A stretch of DNA of 49,560 bases. Source: Anaerolineales bacterium. GTDB taxonomy: Bacteria > Chloroflexota > Anaerolineae > Anaerolineales > UBA6663. The notes beneath the pieces are model-generated. The model searched no databases. It had not been told where the DNA came from and worked only from the letters and a program-made list of their open reading frames with translations. The position numbers and the translations under genes were made by a program. Where the stretch lies: positions 1-49,560 of the forward strand of contig JADZEK010000193.1 of the NCBI GenBank assembly GCA_020850595.1. The letters are read 5' to 3'. Positions 1 to 7,699 of the stretch are shown piece after piece; the stretch's first letter is position 1, and each line of letters begins with the position of its first letter.

Positions 1-45
1 CACTTGCTGGGCAATCGCGGCAACACTTTCGGTGTTATAGTCCAT
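1..45 (-). CDS. 5' end of an unidentified gene (partial)
   Basis: An ATG at 45 on the minus strand opens a frame (MDYNTESVAAIAQQV...) that runs off the left edge. A strong Shine-Dalgarno sequence, GGGAGG, sits 6 nt upstream of the ATG (minus strand, forward 53-58). Fifteen codons are too few to identify a family. The inverted repeat just upstream (48-99) would be compatible with an insertion-sequence transposase, but that is only a guess. Confidence 0.5.
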   Translation of the reverse strand, partial: MDYNTESVAAIAQQV

Positions 46-47
46 TG

Positions 48-99
48 TGAGCCTCCCGTAGGGTCGGATTTGACCGATCTCTATCCTACCGGAGGCTCA
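48..99 (-). promoter_or_regulatory. Inverted repeat that would sequester the RBS of the leftmost gene
   Basis: Arms 48-62 and 85-99 are complementary at 14 of 15 positions, and a short inner stem (64-67 with 74-77) extends the pairing. Transcribed on the minus strand, the hairpin buries the GGGAGG Shine-Dalgarno of the gene starting at 45. It could act as a terminator for the operon arriving from the right, as a translation guard typical of transposase genes, or as an IS terminal repeat. There is no clear U-tract after it. Confidence 0.5.
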
Positions 100-212
100 A
101 CTTCCCTGACAACCTTTGCGTGCACACTGTCGTAGATAGCCAACCCAAGGAGAAGGGCCGTCAATACGAGCCGAATAGTCAACCGAAGCGCGTCGCTTTG
201 GATCTCAAACAT
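81..212 (-). CDS. Small single-pass membrane protein (43 aa)
   Basis: The frame begins MFEIQSDALRLTIRLV and ends at TAG 83-81. Its ATG lies two bases beyond the stop codon of the response-regulator gene (217-215), so it could be translated by coupling. Residues 11-32 form one hydrophobic segment (LTIRLVLTALLLGLAIYD). No family is recognised. Position and hydrophobicity suggest a small membrane accessory of the sensor cluster, but the frame is short and its last codons lie inside the inverted repeat at 48-99, so it may be spurious. Confidence 0.4.
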   Translation of the reverse strand: MFEIQSDALRLTIRLVLTALLLGLAIYDSVHAKVVREVEPPVG

Positions 213-214
213 CC

Positions 215-955
215 CTAGTCCCTCACCACATCTGGCGCTGAGATCACAAGCCCAGCGCTGCTAACCGTCTCAATGACCTCGCGGCCGTCTGCCTGACGAA
301 GTTTGCGGCGCAAGCGGTACGCGATGTTGAGTACTTGACGAGCATCCTCTCCCTGCACAACGGGTTGGATCTGCCCCCAACCGGCCTCCATGAGCTCAGC
401 GTACCCGACCAACCGACCCGGTGTCTGCAGCAGCCGTTCCAGGATGCGGCGCTCCACCTCACCAAACACCACCCGCCTGCCGCGGCGCAAGCCTTGGGCA
501 CGGCCTAGGTCGATGACGAAGTCGCCATAGCAAAAGAGCTTGCGGCTCCGGTCAGGCGCACGACTACCGCCCGGGGTACGGCGCATCTGCGCGCGCACTC
601 GTGCCACGAGCAGCGCACCCGAGATCGGCTTCACCAGATAATTGTCCGCGCCCAAGTTCAACCCGCGTATCACGCGGGCATCACCAGCCTGCCCGGTCAG
701 GATCACGATTCGTACTGCACTTCTGGCGCGCAATGCAGTCAGCACATCAAATCCATCCATTTCGCCCAGCAGCAGCAAGTCCAGCATTACCAAGTCTGGA
801 GTAAATTCGGTGAAGGCACCCAGCGCCTCCTGCCCGCTACGGGCCACGCGAATGTGAAAACCGGCCTCCTCGAGCACTTGTCGGTAAAAGACGAGCAGTG
901 CAGTTTCATCCTCGACAATTAATACCCGCTGGCTTAGGGCAACCGCCTCAGTCAT
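215..955 (-). CDS. OmpR/PhoB-type response regulator
   Basis: A two-domain DNA-binding response regulator of about 246 aa. The receiver domain (residues 9-125) has the acidic pocket VEDE, the phospho-acceptor D59 in LVMLDLLLLG, the conserved threonine in VILTG and the lysine in VKPIS. A winged-helix output domain follows (about 150-240; FGEVERRILERLLQ ... NIAYRLRRKL). The start at 955 (MTEAVALSQRV) is preferred over the longer frame because it overlaps the stop of the preceding receiver gene by 8 nt, as elsewhere in this chain. It is the last clear gene of the signalling block (two kinases, a receiver-only protein, then this). Its likely job is to bind DNA in response to one of the neighbouring kinases. 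OmpR-type regulators bind tandem direct repeats with 10-11 bp spacing, which makes the repeats at 19071-19090 and 30632-30651 candidate targets (inference). Confidence 0.9.
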   Translation of the reverse strand: MTEAVALSQRVLIVEDETALLVFYRQVLEEAGFHIRVARSGQEALGAFTEFTPDLVMLDLLLLGEMDGFDVLTALRARSAVRIVILTGQAGDARVIRGLNLGADNYLVKPISGALLVARVRAQMRRTPGGSRAPDRSRKLFCYGDFVIDLGRAQGLRRGRRVVFGEVERRILERLLQTPGRLVGYAELMEAGWGQIQPVVQGEDARQVLNIAYRLRRKLRQADGREVIETVSSAGLVISAPDVVRD

Positions 956-1331
956 GAATGGCTGCCTCCGCCAACGCCCGCCGTACATGGTCCACCAGCC
1001 GGGCGCGGCTCACAGGTTTGTGCAGAACGGCCCAGGCCTCCCGCTGGTGTGCCTGGTGTTGATCGTGGCTGTCCAATTCGGCTGCAAATAAGATCACGCG
1101 AAGGGCACGCCCGCCAGCCTGAGCCAACAGCCTGTCCCACACCTGCCAGCCATCCAGCTCACCAGGTAACGTGAGATCCAGCAGCACCGCCGCCGGCCAG
1201 CACTCGGCGGCAATTTGCAGGGCAAGTTCACCATTCTGGGCCACGCGAAAAGGAATGGCGTCCCGTTCGAGGGCCTGGACCAGGAATACACCCAGTGCGA
1301 AATCATCCTCTACTACGAGAAGTTCAGGCAT
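948..1331 (-). CDS. Stand-alone receiver-domain response regulator (CheY-like)
   Basis: About 127 aa consisting of one receiver domain without an output domain. Visible motifs are VVEDD (acidic residues 9-10), phospho-acceptor D52 in VLLDLTLPG, and the C-terminal lysine in LHKPVS. The position that is usually Thr/Ser after the fourth strand reads VILFAAE, so the switch residue seems to be missing and signalling may be altered. The start at 1331 (MPELLVVEDD) is chosen because it overlaps the kinase stop by 8 nt. It probably acts as a phosphate sink or relay between the two kinases and the DNA-binding regulator downstream. The family is certain; the role is inferred. Confidence 0.88.
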   Translation of the reverse strand: MPELLVVEDDFALGVFLVQALERDAIPFRVAQNGELALQIAAECWPAAVLLDLTLPGELDGWQVWDRLLAQAGGRALRVILFAAELDSHDQHQAHQREAWAVLHKPVSRARLVDHVRRALAEAAIHD

Positions 1332-2082
1332 GGCCCACTTGCCCTTCAAAAGTCGGTACCCGCATCACAAACGTGTTCCCAAATGGTCGATCAGTGGGCG
1401 CTGGATTGATCGCCAGGCGTAGGTCTCCACCCATGTGGCGCGCCACCTCGCGCGCCACATAAAGCCCGAGCCCCACGCCCAGCCTTGGCCGCCCGAGGGC
1501 CGCCGGTAGTTGCGGCAACGGTTCAAATAGGGCCGAGGCATATTCAGGCGGCACCTGCGGGCCATCGTCTTCCACAATGAACACAACTTGCCGGTCGCTC
1601 TGGTCATACTGGGCGCGGATGGTGAGCCATAGGGGGCCGTCTAGGTCTGGCCGGCAGCGCGCCGCGTTGCGTAATAGGGTGCCAAGGAGGTGAAGTAACC
1701 GGTCGGGATCGGCAAAGGCCGACGGTAGTTCGCCGTCATATTCCAGGCTGACGACGCAGTCAGGCATCTGGGCTTCAAACTGACGGGCCAGTTCGGCCAG
1801 GAGACTACCAACGTCAATGGCAGTAGGAAAGAGCAGGAGTTTGCCCGATGCTAATTCGTGACGGAGACACAGATCATCGACGATCGCCGCCAGGTGGGTG
1901 GCGTCGCGCTTAATGAAGCCCACATAGTGCTCGACCTGGGCCGGCGGCAAACCAGGCTCGAGCAACTCCGCAAAACCCTGTAGGGATTGCATTGGCGTAC
2001 GCAATGCGTGCGCGATGGTTCGCAGAAAGGCAGCCTGTTCGGTGCGAATCGTCTCCAAGTCGTGGCAGGCATCAATGGTCAT
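1324..2082 (-). CDS. Soluble sensor histidine kinase (HisKA-HATPase)
   Basis: About 252 aa with no transmembrane segment and almost no sensor region. The H-box is AHALRTPMQSL (phospho-accepting H25), and the dimerisation helix pair runs to about residue 80. The ATPase part shows VEDDGPQVPPEY (G1 box) and GLGLYVAREVARHMGG (G2 box); the N-box reads LLRNAARCRP. The start at 2082 (MTIDACHDLE) overlaps the stop of the nuclease-like gene by 11 nt, so it is translationally coupled. With no input domain of its own it probably receives a signal through a partner, perhaps the membrane kinase encoded at 3283-4620, and feeds the two response regulators that follow. Confidence 0.88.
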   Translation of the reverse strand: MTIDACHDLETIRTEQAAFLRTIAHALRTPMQSLQGFAELLEPGLPPAQVEHYVGFIKRDATHLAAIVDDLCLRHELASGKLLLFPTAIDVGSLLAELARQFEAQMPDCVVSLEYDGELPSAFADPDRLLHLLGTLLRNAARCRPDLDGPLWLTIRAQYDQSDRQVVFIVEDDGPQVPPEYASALFEPLPQLPAALGRPRLGVGLGLYVAREVARHMGGDLRLAINPAPTDRPFGNTFVMRVPTFEGQVGHA

Positions 2083-3283
2083 GATCGCCCAGCTCCTCCA
2101 AAACACGGCGGCTCGCAGCCAAAAGGTCGGCCGGCTCCGTTTCCGCGAGGGCGTTCTCCAAAACCGACAATACCTGCCGGGTACGCCTAACTGCAGCATT
2201 GTCGTGACTCAGGCCATCTCGGAGCTGCTCCATCACAGCGCGGAGAGCCTCGGCGCTGCCGAGCATGCCGGTATCAACGAGAGGCAGTGTGTCCCAATTG
2301 GCGCCATTCCAGCAATGCTCTCGATAGGCGCAAGCGCGGCAGTGCTCATAGCCTGTTACAGCCCGTGGCACCACGACATGATGGCGCATTCCGCGAGCGA
2401 TGGAAGCCGTAAGGGCCAGGAGATGACCACTGCTGGTCTCACGAAAGGTAAAGGTCTGTCCGCTTGGCCAATGGCGAAAAACGACCCGCGCCACCCTCTC
2501 CCAGTTGAGATTTGAGGGTGTCGATTCTGCCGCCTTCATTGGCCGCGCAAGGGAGGCCGCGATAACCCGGAGATCACGGCCGGCGATGCCTGCGCGCATC
2601 CAAGGTACCGCTTCAAAATCATGGACTTCCAGCACTACAGCCTCGGGCGCGTCAGCTTCCGGCAATAGCAGATCGGCCTCACCCACTAGCCGTACGCCAC
2701 TGCCCACGTCAACATGGAAACCTACTTGCCGGGCGAGCACAATCTCACGCGCAGGCAGATCGAGAGCCGCCCGTTCAGCGGCGGCCAGACTCGTAGCAAA
2801 GGCGTCGCCGAGAACGCTGCCCGGCTGATCTGGCTCATCGACAGCCAGTAGTTCGTGAGTCCGGCCAAACTCATCCAACTGGCGTCCGAGTTTCGTCAAC
2901 CCGGCAGCGTGCATGCGGCTCCGATACTCACCGGTCATCTCGGGCACCGTGTAGCGCCCGCCACCGGGCCGCTGCACGTGACCAGCAGCAAACAGGTTTA
3001 GGATCTTCGCTCGGCCAACCGCGTACTGAGCCAGGTCACCAGCTATGGCAGGCTCCCCCCACCCCTCACACCAGTCCAGCCAGACCAGGCCAACAGCCGT
3101 CGCCAAGTCCTGAGCGTGTCCGTCATAGAAGAAACCTAACCCCGCGCGGATAGCAGCGGGCACCAGGGCTGAAATCGTTGGCGGACGTGTAAGGCCAACC
3201 CGCCGCTCCCAAAACCACTCTAGAGGACAGCGAGCATAAGTCCGCAGGTCTTCCACGCGGATTTCCATCCAGCGTGAGCCCAT
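2072..3283 (-). CDS. RecB/Cas4/AddB-type PD-(D/E)XK nuclease-like protein with Fe-S cysteines
   Basis: 403 aa. The N-terminus (TYARCPLEWFWERRVGL, C19) and C-terminus (C315-x2-C318-x5-C324) carry the four cysteines that in AddB/Cas4 nucleases hold a 4Fe-4S cluster around the nuclease core. The core motifs appear as GEAD (D204) and VVLEVHDF (E219, H221), so the usual catalytic lysine of (D/E)xK is replaced by histidine. The protein may therefore be a weakened nuclease or a structural DNA-end-binding factor. It starts inside a TAATG junction with the upstream kinase (one-base overlap) and overlaps the next kinase, so it is made in step with a two-component system, which is unusual for this family. 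A role in processing element DNA is inferred. Confidence 0.72.
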   Translation of the reverse strand: MGSRWMEIRVEDLRTYARCPLEWFWERRVGLTRPPTISALVPAAIRAGLGFFYDGHAQDLATAVGLVWLDWCEGWGEPAIAGDLAQYAVGRAKILNLFAAGHVQRPGGGRYTVPEMTGEYRSRMHAAGLTKLGRQLDEFGRTHELLAVDEPDQPGSVLGDAFATSLAAAERAALDLPAREIVLARQVGFHVDVGSGVRLVGEADLLLPEADAPEAVVLEVHDFEAVPWMRAGIAGRDLRVIAASLARPMKAAESTPSNLNWERVARVVFRHWPSGQTFTFRETSSGHLLALTASIARGMRHHVVVPRAVTGYEHCRACAYREHCWNGANWDTLPLVDTGMLGSAEALRAVMEQLRDGLSHDNAAVRRTRQVLSVLENALAETEPADLLAASRRVLEELGDHDH

Positions 3284-4620
3284 TACAGGATTACCTCCGT
3301 TACCTCGGGCGCGACCATCACCCGGGCAGCTGTATCAGCAATTGGCGACTCGGAAACACTGGCTAACGCAAAGCAGAAACGGGTAGCTTGCCCAGCGAGG
3401 CTTGCGGCCCAAATTTGCCCACCCAGCGCCTGGACTAGGCGCCGGCTCGACCACAGCCCCAAGCCACGCCCACGAGCCTTGCCGGTACTGTCAACGCGAT
3501 AGCCAAATTCAAACAGCTGCAGAAGCGAATCGTTAGCAACTCCAACGCCGTTGTCACCCACTTCGAACACCACCTGGTTATTTTCGGCCCAGACCCGCAG
3601 CCATACACGCAACTCTGGGCGCGTCATGTTATGTTTGAGCGCATTGGACAGGAGATTGTCTAGAACGCGGAGAACGGCCAGCCGCTGCCCCCAAAAGGCT
3701 GGTAGATTAGGGGCAACCTCCAATGTGAACACCACATCTTGCCCACGGCGTCGACGAGCCAGCATCGCCGCAGCCAGCCGCGCGAGTTCTTCCACCTGAA
3801 GCGGCTCACGCTCAATTTCATGACCAGGGTCGCTCAACTCATCTACAAGAGGCTGGCTTAAACTCACCTGCTCCTGTGCCTGTTTCACCAACTCGGCCGC
3901 TTCACCGCCGAAGTCCGCGCTGTCACACGCCACATCCAGCAAGGCCTGCGCTGCCGCCAGTTTGTTGGACAGGTCGTGCGCAGCCGTCCGCGTGAGTCGC
4001 TCATGGTGATCAAGACTCTCACTCAACGCCTGGATATCGGCAGCTCGAGCGTCAAGATCGGCGAATTCAGCCAAAACCTGCAGGCTGTAGCGCTGAATTC
4101 CCTGTAAGGCAGTCAACTGATGCTCAGCCTGCTTAGCATTGGGCCAAGTCAGCCCCAGCAGCGCCTGGTGCCCGAGGCCCACTCCAACGATCACGTGATC
4201 TGGTCCAACGCCAAGCGCTTGCCACCGCAATCCCACTTGATCTCCCTCAAAAATAACCGGCATGACTGAACTGAGTGTCTTTTGTAGCACCGGGTCATCT
4301 GCCGGAAGCGTTACCAGCCGGTCAAGGTATTGCACGTTGACGGCATGGGCGAGCCGATAGTCCGACGTCTCAGGTTGAAAGAGATGTAGGGTTCCACTTA
4401 AGGCGCCCAACGCTTCGACACTACGCTCAAGAATGACGCTCATGGTCTGCTCACGATCGCGGCGCGTCACCGTGGCCGCCATCACCATTCCGACAGCGTC
4501 AGTCCACGTTCGTTCGCGTTGCAGTAACCACAGGCCAACACGCCACACGCCCCACAGAACAACGCACACAAAGACGCCGGCCGCACCCAATATCCACCAT
4601 CCACTTCCAGTCCCGTTCAC
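3283..4620 (-). CDS. Membrane-anchored sensor histidine kinase with GAF-like sensor region
   Basis: 445 aa. One N-terminal membrane segment (residues 8-33) is followed by a region of about 130 residues that reads like a GAF domain (VILERSVEALGALSGTLHLF, then VGVGLGHQALLGLTW). The kinase core has the H-box AAHDLSNKLAAAQ (H215), N-box NLLSNALKHN (321-330), G1 GDNGVGVA (354-361) and G2 GRGLGLWSSRRL. The start codon is GTG at 4620, supported by GAGG five bases upstream. The stop overlaps the nuclease-like start by one base. It is the only membrane-bound member of the signalling block and so the likely input point, for example for a donor/recipient or stress signal. The signal itself cannot be told from sequence. 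Confidence 0.88.
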   Translation of the reverse strand: MNGTGSGWWILGAAGVFVCVVLWGVWRVGLWLLQRERTWTDAVGMVMAATVTRRDREQTMSVILERSVEALGALSGTLHLFQPETSDYRLAHAVNVQYLDRLVTLPADDPVLQKTLSSVMPVIFEGDQVGLRWQALGVGPDHVIVGVGLGHQALLGLTWPNAKQAEHQLTALQGIQRYSLQVLAEFADLDARAADIQALSESLDHHERLTRTAAHDLSNKLAAAQALLDVACDSADFGGEAAELVKQAQEQVSLSQPLVDELSDPGHEIEREPLQVEELARLAAAMLARRRRGQDVVFTLEVAPNLPAFWGQRLAVLRVLDNLLSNALKHNMTRPELRVWLRVWAENNQVVFEVGDNGVGVANDSLLQLFEFGYRVDSTGKARGRGLGLWSSRRLVQALGGQIWAASLAGQATRFCFALASVSESPIADTAARVMVAPEVTEVIL

Positions 4621-4635
4621 ATCATCCTCAACTTT

Positions 4636-5853
4636 TCATAGCTGGCTGGCCAGCAATGTCTCAGCCCAGGCCATTTGTTGGGTATAGGTGGACGCTCCAC
4701 CCGGCGGAGCGTAGCGCCGTGGCGGTTGGCGTTCAAATCCGTGGGCTTTCATCAGCGTCAAGAACTCTCGTTCGCCGCCCTCACGCGTGCAGAGTTCGTT
4801 GAGATCTTTCACAGCATCGGGCAACACGGCCAGCGTGCCGTGCCCTATCAGCTCGCGCCACCGCTCGGCGGCGGAGATACCGGGACCACCGTCGTTGTGT
4901 GGCACGAACACCAGGGGGCGCTTGAGCCGCGCCAGAAGCACTGCGTGCTCTGCTTTCATCCGCGTGCCGGTATTGGCCAAAGCATCGAAGCCCCACTGTC
5001 GCGCGGTAATGGCATCAGGCGGACTCTCCACCAGCAGGACCGGTAGGGCGCTCTCCCGCCGGTCAAGCCGGGCGTAGCCATAGAGGGGCTTCGACATCTC
5101 CTTCAAGCTCAGATACTTGGGCGCGTGCGGACTTAGGGATGGCAAGAAGGCGCGGCCAATCAGGTGCAGCACGCGGCCACTGCGGTCACGCTCTACAAAC
5201 ACCACCCGACCGCCCATGAACTCGCGATGTCGACGTTCGGCATCCAGCAGGTTAGCGTCAGAGGCAGCCTTGATCGTCAGTCCACAGGCTAAAAGGGCTG
5301 GTACGAGCAGATCACCACTAGCATAACCAATGCCTTCTTGGCGGATGCTGGCGTCACTTAGGCCGCGCCGGCGCAGGTAGTCATAGGGTGTACCCCGGCC
5401 ATGACCAAGGGTCAGCAGAGTGGTGTGATACAGCCTTGCCGCCGTGTGTAACAGCATCTGGACGTCCGAGCTAAGCTCGACTGGCCGCCAGGCTTCAGAA
5501 CTCTGCCATACAGGCGGGACAGGCTGGCGCAAGGGTGGCAGACGATTGTCGTCCAAGTCAGCCAACACCTCTTTGAACATCGACTTATCACGGCTATTCC
5601 AGGCCCGCCCAAAGCGGGCATGCCCGACCAGATCAATCACGTCACCACCCAAGTCGCAAGAGGCGGCATAGCAATGCCAGGTTTGTGTTGGGAGATGCAC
5701 CGCAAAGCTGGGATGCCGGTCGTCATGAAACGGACAGCGACCAACAAGATTGCTGCCTGTGTGCCGGAGGCTCGTCACATAGCGCGGCGCCACATCCTGA
5801 AGAGGATGGCGGACCTTGATCTCATCCAAACCAGCACGGGTGGCGGAGTCCAT
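4636..5853 (-). CDS. DnaG-like primase fragment: CHC2 zinc finger plus Toprim domain
   Basis: About 405 aa. The N-terminus resembles bacterial primase: IKVRHPLQDVAPRYV, then a CHC2 zinc site GRCPFHDDRHPSF ... WHCYAASC, with ligands C40, H43, C61 and C66. A Toprim-like fold follows, with the glutamate in VLLVESPPDA and FVPHNDGGPG where primases usually have D-x-D, so the first acidic residue is His. There is no DnaB-interaction domain, and the protein is shorter than DnaG (about 600 aa), as is typical of plasmid and phage primases. ATG 5853 is preferred; a GTG at 5877 is the alternative and would overlap the upstream gene. A role in priming the complementary strand after transfer, or plasmid replication, is inferred from its place next to the replication-relaxation and coupling genes. 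Confidence 0.78.
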   Translation of the reverse strand: MDSATRAGLDEIKVRHPLQDVAPRYVTSLRHTGSNLVGRCPFHDDRHPSFAVHLPTQTWHCYAASCDLGGDVIDLVGHARFGRAWNSRDKSMFKEVLADLDDNRLPPLRQPVPPVWQSSEAWRPVELSSDVQMLLHTAARLYHTTLLTLGHGRGTPYDYLRRRGLSDASIRQEGIGYASGDLLVPALLACGLTIKAASDANLLDAERRHREFMGGRVVFVERDRSGRVLHLIGRAFLPSLSPHAPKYLSLKEMSKPLYGYARLDRRESALPVLLVESPPDAITARQWGFDALANTGTRMKAEHAVLLARLKRPLVFVPHNDGGPGISAAERWRELIGHGTLAVLPDAVKDLNELCTREGGEREFLTLMKAHGFERQPPRRYAPPGGASTYTQQMAWAETLLASQL

Positions 5854-5860
5854 AGTCGGT

Positions 5861-7699
5861 CTACCGTTCGAACGCACTCACAAAGGCGCTCTCGTCTACC
5901 AAGCGCCAGACAGGTTTGACCGGGTTTAATCGGCCCATTTCATCGGCGAGAAGATCCGCGCGGGTCAGGCGAACATCAAGGCGTGTGTGATACTGCGCAT
6001 TCATGACCCGGAGCCGTCGCTGAAGTGATTGCAGGCGTCCCTCACCGCCGCGTTCTACCAAGATGAGCAGTCGCGGCAGGTTTCCGGCCAGCCCGTCCCA
6101 CCGACCACCCAAACGGTAATAGCGCGCAAATTTCTCTGTTAGGGCTTGCCCATGCGTACTATTGCGATCAACCTCCAGCCAGAAAGCCTGTTCCACACTA
6201 TGTCCACCAGGGGTTCGGACGGCCACGAGTCCGATGGCGTCGGGCACAACAGCCCGAAGCCGATCACTCCCTGGTAGAGACGCTGGCATCGATCTTTCCG
6301 GCAATTCAAACAGACACTGCACCTGGTCCCAACGCACCAGCGATAGTAGTGGTGGGCCGTGCCGGCATAAGCCAACCAGAAAATCGAGCACTAACCCGGT
6401 GTGGGCTCGGACTGAGTCAAACCAGCCGATCGCATATTCCGGGCCGGTCGCGCCCTGCCGTAAGGGCCAACCTCGCAGGCGGGCGAATTCGACTGGCGGC
6501 AGGGCGACCTGCGCTGCCAACAGACATAGGCCGAGCCAAGTTAGAACATGGCCGTTGCCCGGCTGAACTGCCTCCACCAGTTGATGGGCCAGCAACTCGT
6601 GCAGCCCGTTCCGCACGTTGCGCGGTGTGCAGGCCATCACCACCGCCAGGTCGGCGGCTTCAATCAGTGGGTATTGGCCCACACGGTCAAGCAAGGCGCG
6701 GGAATTAATGCTGATCGCCGAATGGATGGCAACCAATCGTTGCAGTACGGCCTTAGTAACACCTAGCACTTGAGCGAGTATGGGTCGAGCTGCTGCCCGA
6801 GCCGAATCCGATTGATTCGCCGAGACCTCGTCTGGAGCAGCTTCACCCCACCACCCACCATAGGCCGCTGTCGGCCGGCGGCTGGGCTGGGTACTATCGA
6901 CCGCCTCACTCCACAAGGATGTGGGCGCGCAGCGCTCATTCCACCAACGCCCCTGGCCGAGTTCGTCGAGTGTCGTCAGCCGCAGCGGGCCAGGCCAATC
7001 CCCGTCCGGCAGCGCCGCCCGCCAAGCTTGAACAACCTCCGTCAGTCGGTGGCTATCCTGCGTAATAACAACAAACGTTGGGAAATAGGTGTGGCTATCG
7101 CGCCGGAACTCGACGCGCCGCCGCCACGCATAAGCACTGCGGAACTGTTGGAAGAGCCAATCCGGCTTCAAATTACCAGGGTCAACCAGTAACGCCACGT
7201 TACGATACGCGCCAGCCGAGAGCTTCAAACAGGCCAGGCCGTCGAGACGAAGTGATTGATAGGGATGCACCGGAAACTCTGGCCGGGGGCGGTTCGGCGA
7301 TGTCTCCGGCCGCAGCGCTTGGGCCGGAACTTGATAGGGCGATAGCGCCCACACTACACCCGGCGAGGCAAACCATTCATTGAGCAGAGCACGGGCATAA
7401 TCAAGTTTGAGGGCGGCCAGAAGTGCGCGTTTTTGCCAAAGAGCAGAATGGATCGCGTCAATCCTTTCAGCGCCAGCCGACGTCAGGCCGTAACGCGCCG
7501 GCGTCTGGCCGAGGCCACGAATCACGGCCCGGGTAACAAGGCGGAAACGCAATGCAAACCGAACCGCTGTCTCATACTCGCCCTGGTGCAAACCGCTGTG
7601 CGACCGCAGCAGTTCGGTTCTAGCCCAGGGGTGTGCGTCGACGGCCCGTAGGAGCATGGGGACGCTTTCCCGCTCATCCAGTTGCTTATGCTGGCTCAT
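5861..7699 (-). CDS. Replication-relaxation (Replic_Relax) family protein
   Basis: About 612 aa from ATG 7699 (MSQHKQLDERES), which has GGTGG a few bases upstream and overlaps the coupling-ATPase stop by 14 nt. The N-terminus is helix-turn-helix-like (TELLRSHSGLHQGEYETAVR). The middle contains LRLTTLDELG and a later FWLEVDRNS ... LTEKFARYYRLGG, both characteristic of the replication-relaxation family found on plasmids and conjugative elements. A second winged-helix-like part is visible around LAVVMACTPRNVRNGLHELLAHQLVE, written here only in part. No canonical relaxase HUH or MOB motif is seen. Because it directly follows the VirD4-like gene, it is the best candidate for DNA transfer or replication initiation in this window. 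Family assignment is from motif memory; biochemical function is inferred. Confidence 0.6.
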   Translation of the reverse strand: MSQHKQLDERESVPMLLRAVDAHPWARTELLRSHSGLHQGEYETAVRFALRFRLVTRAVIRGLGQTPARYGLTSAGAERIDAIHSALWQKRALLAALKLDYARALLNEWFASPGVVWALSPYQVPAQALRPETSPNRPRPEFPVHPYQSLRLDGLACLKLSAGAYRNVALLVDPGNLKPDWLFQQFRSAYAWRRRVEFRRDSHTYFPTFVVITQDSHRLTEVVQAWRAALPDGDWPGPLRLTTLDELGQGRWWNERCAPTSLWSEAVDSTQPSRRPTAAYGGWWGEAAPDEVSANQSDSARAAARPILAQVLGVTKAVLQRLVAIHSAISINSRALLDRVGQYPLIEAADLAVVMACTPRNVRNGLHELLAHQLVEAVQPGNGHVLTWLGLCLLAAQVALPPVEFARLRGWPLRQGATGPEYAIGWFDSVRAHTGLVLDFLVGLCRHGPPLLSLVRWDQVQCLFELPERSMPASLPGSDRLRAVVPDAIGLVAVRTPGGHSVEQAFWLEVDRNSTHGQALTEKFARYYRLGGRWDGLAGNLPRLLILVERGGEGRLQSLQRRLRVMNAQYHTRLDVRLTRADLLADEMGRLNPVKPVWRLVDESAFVSAFER

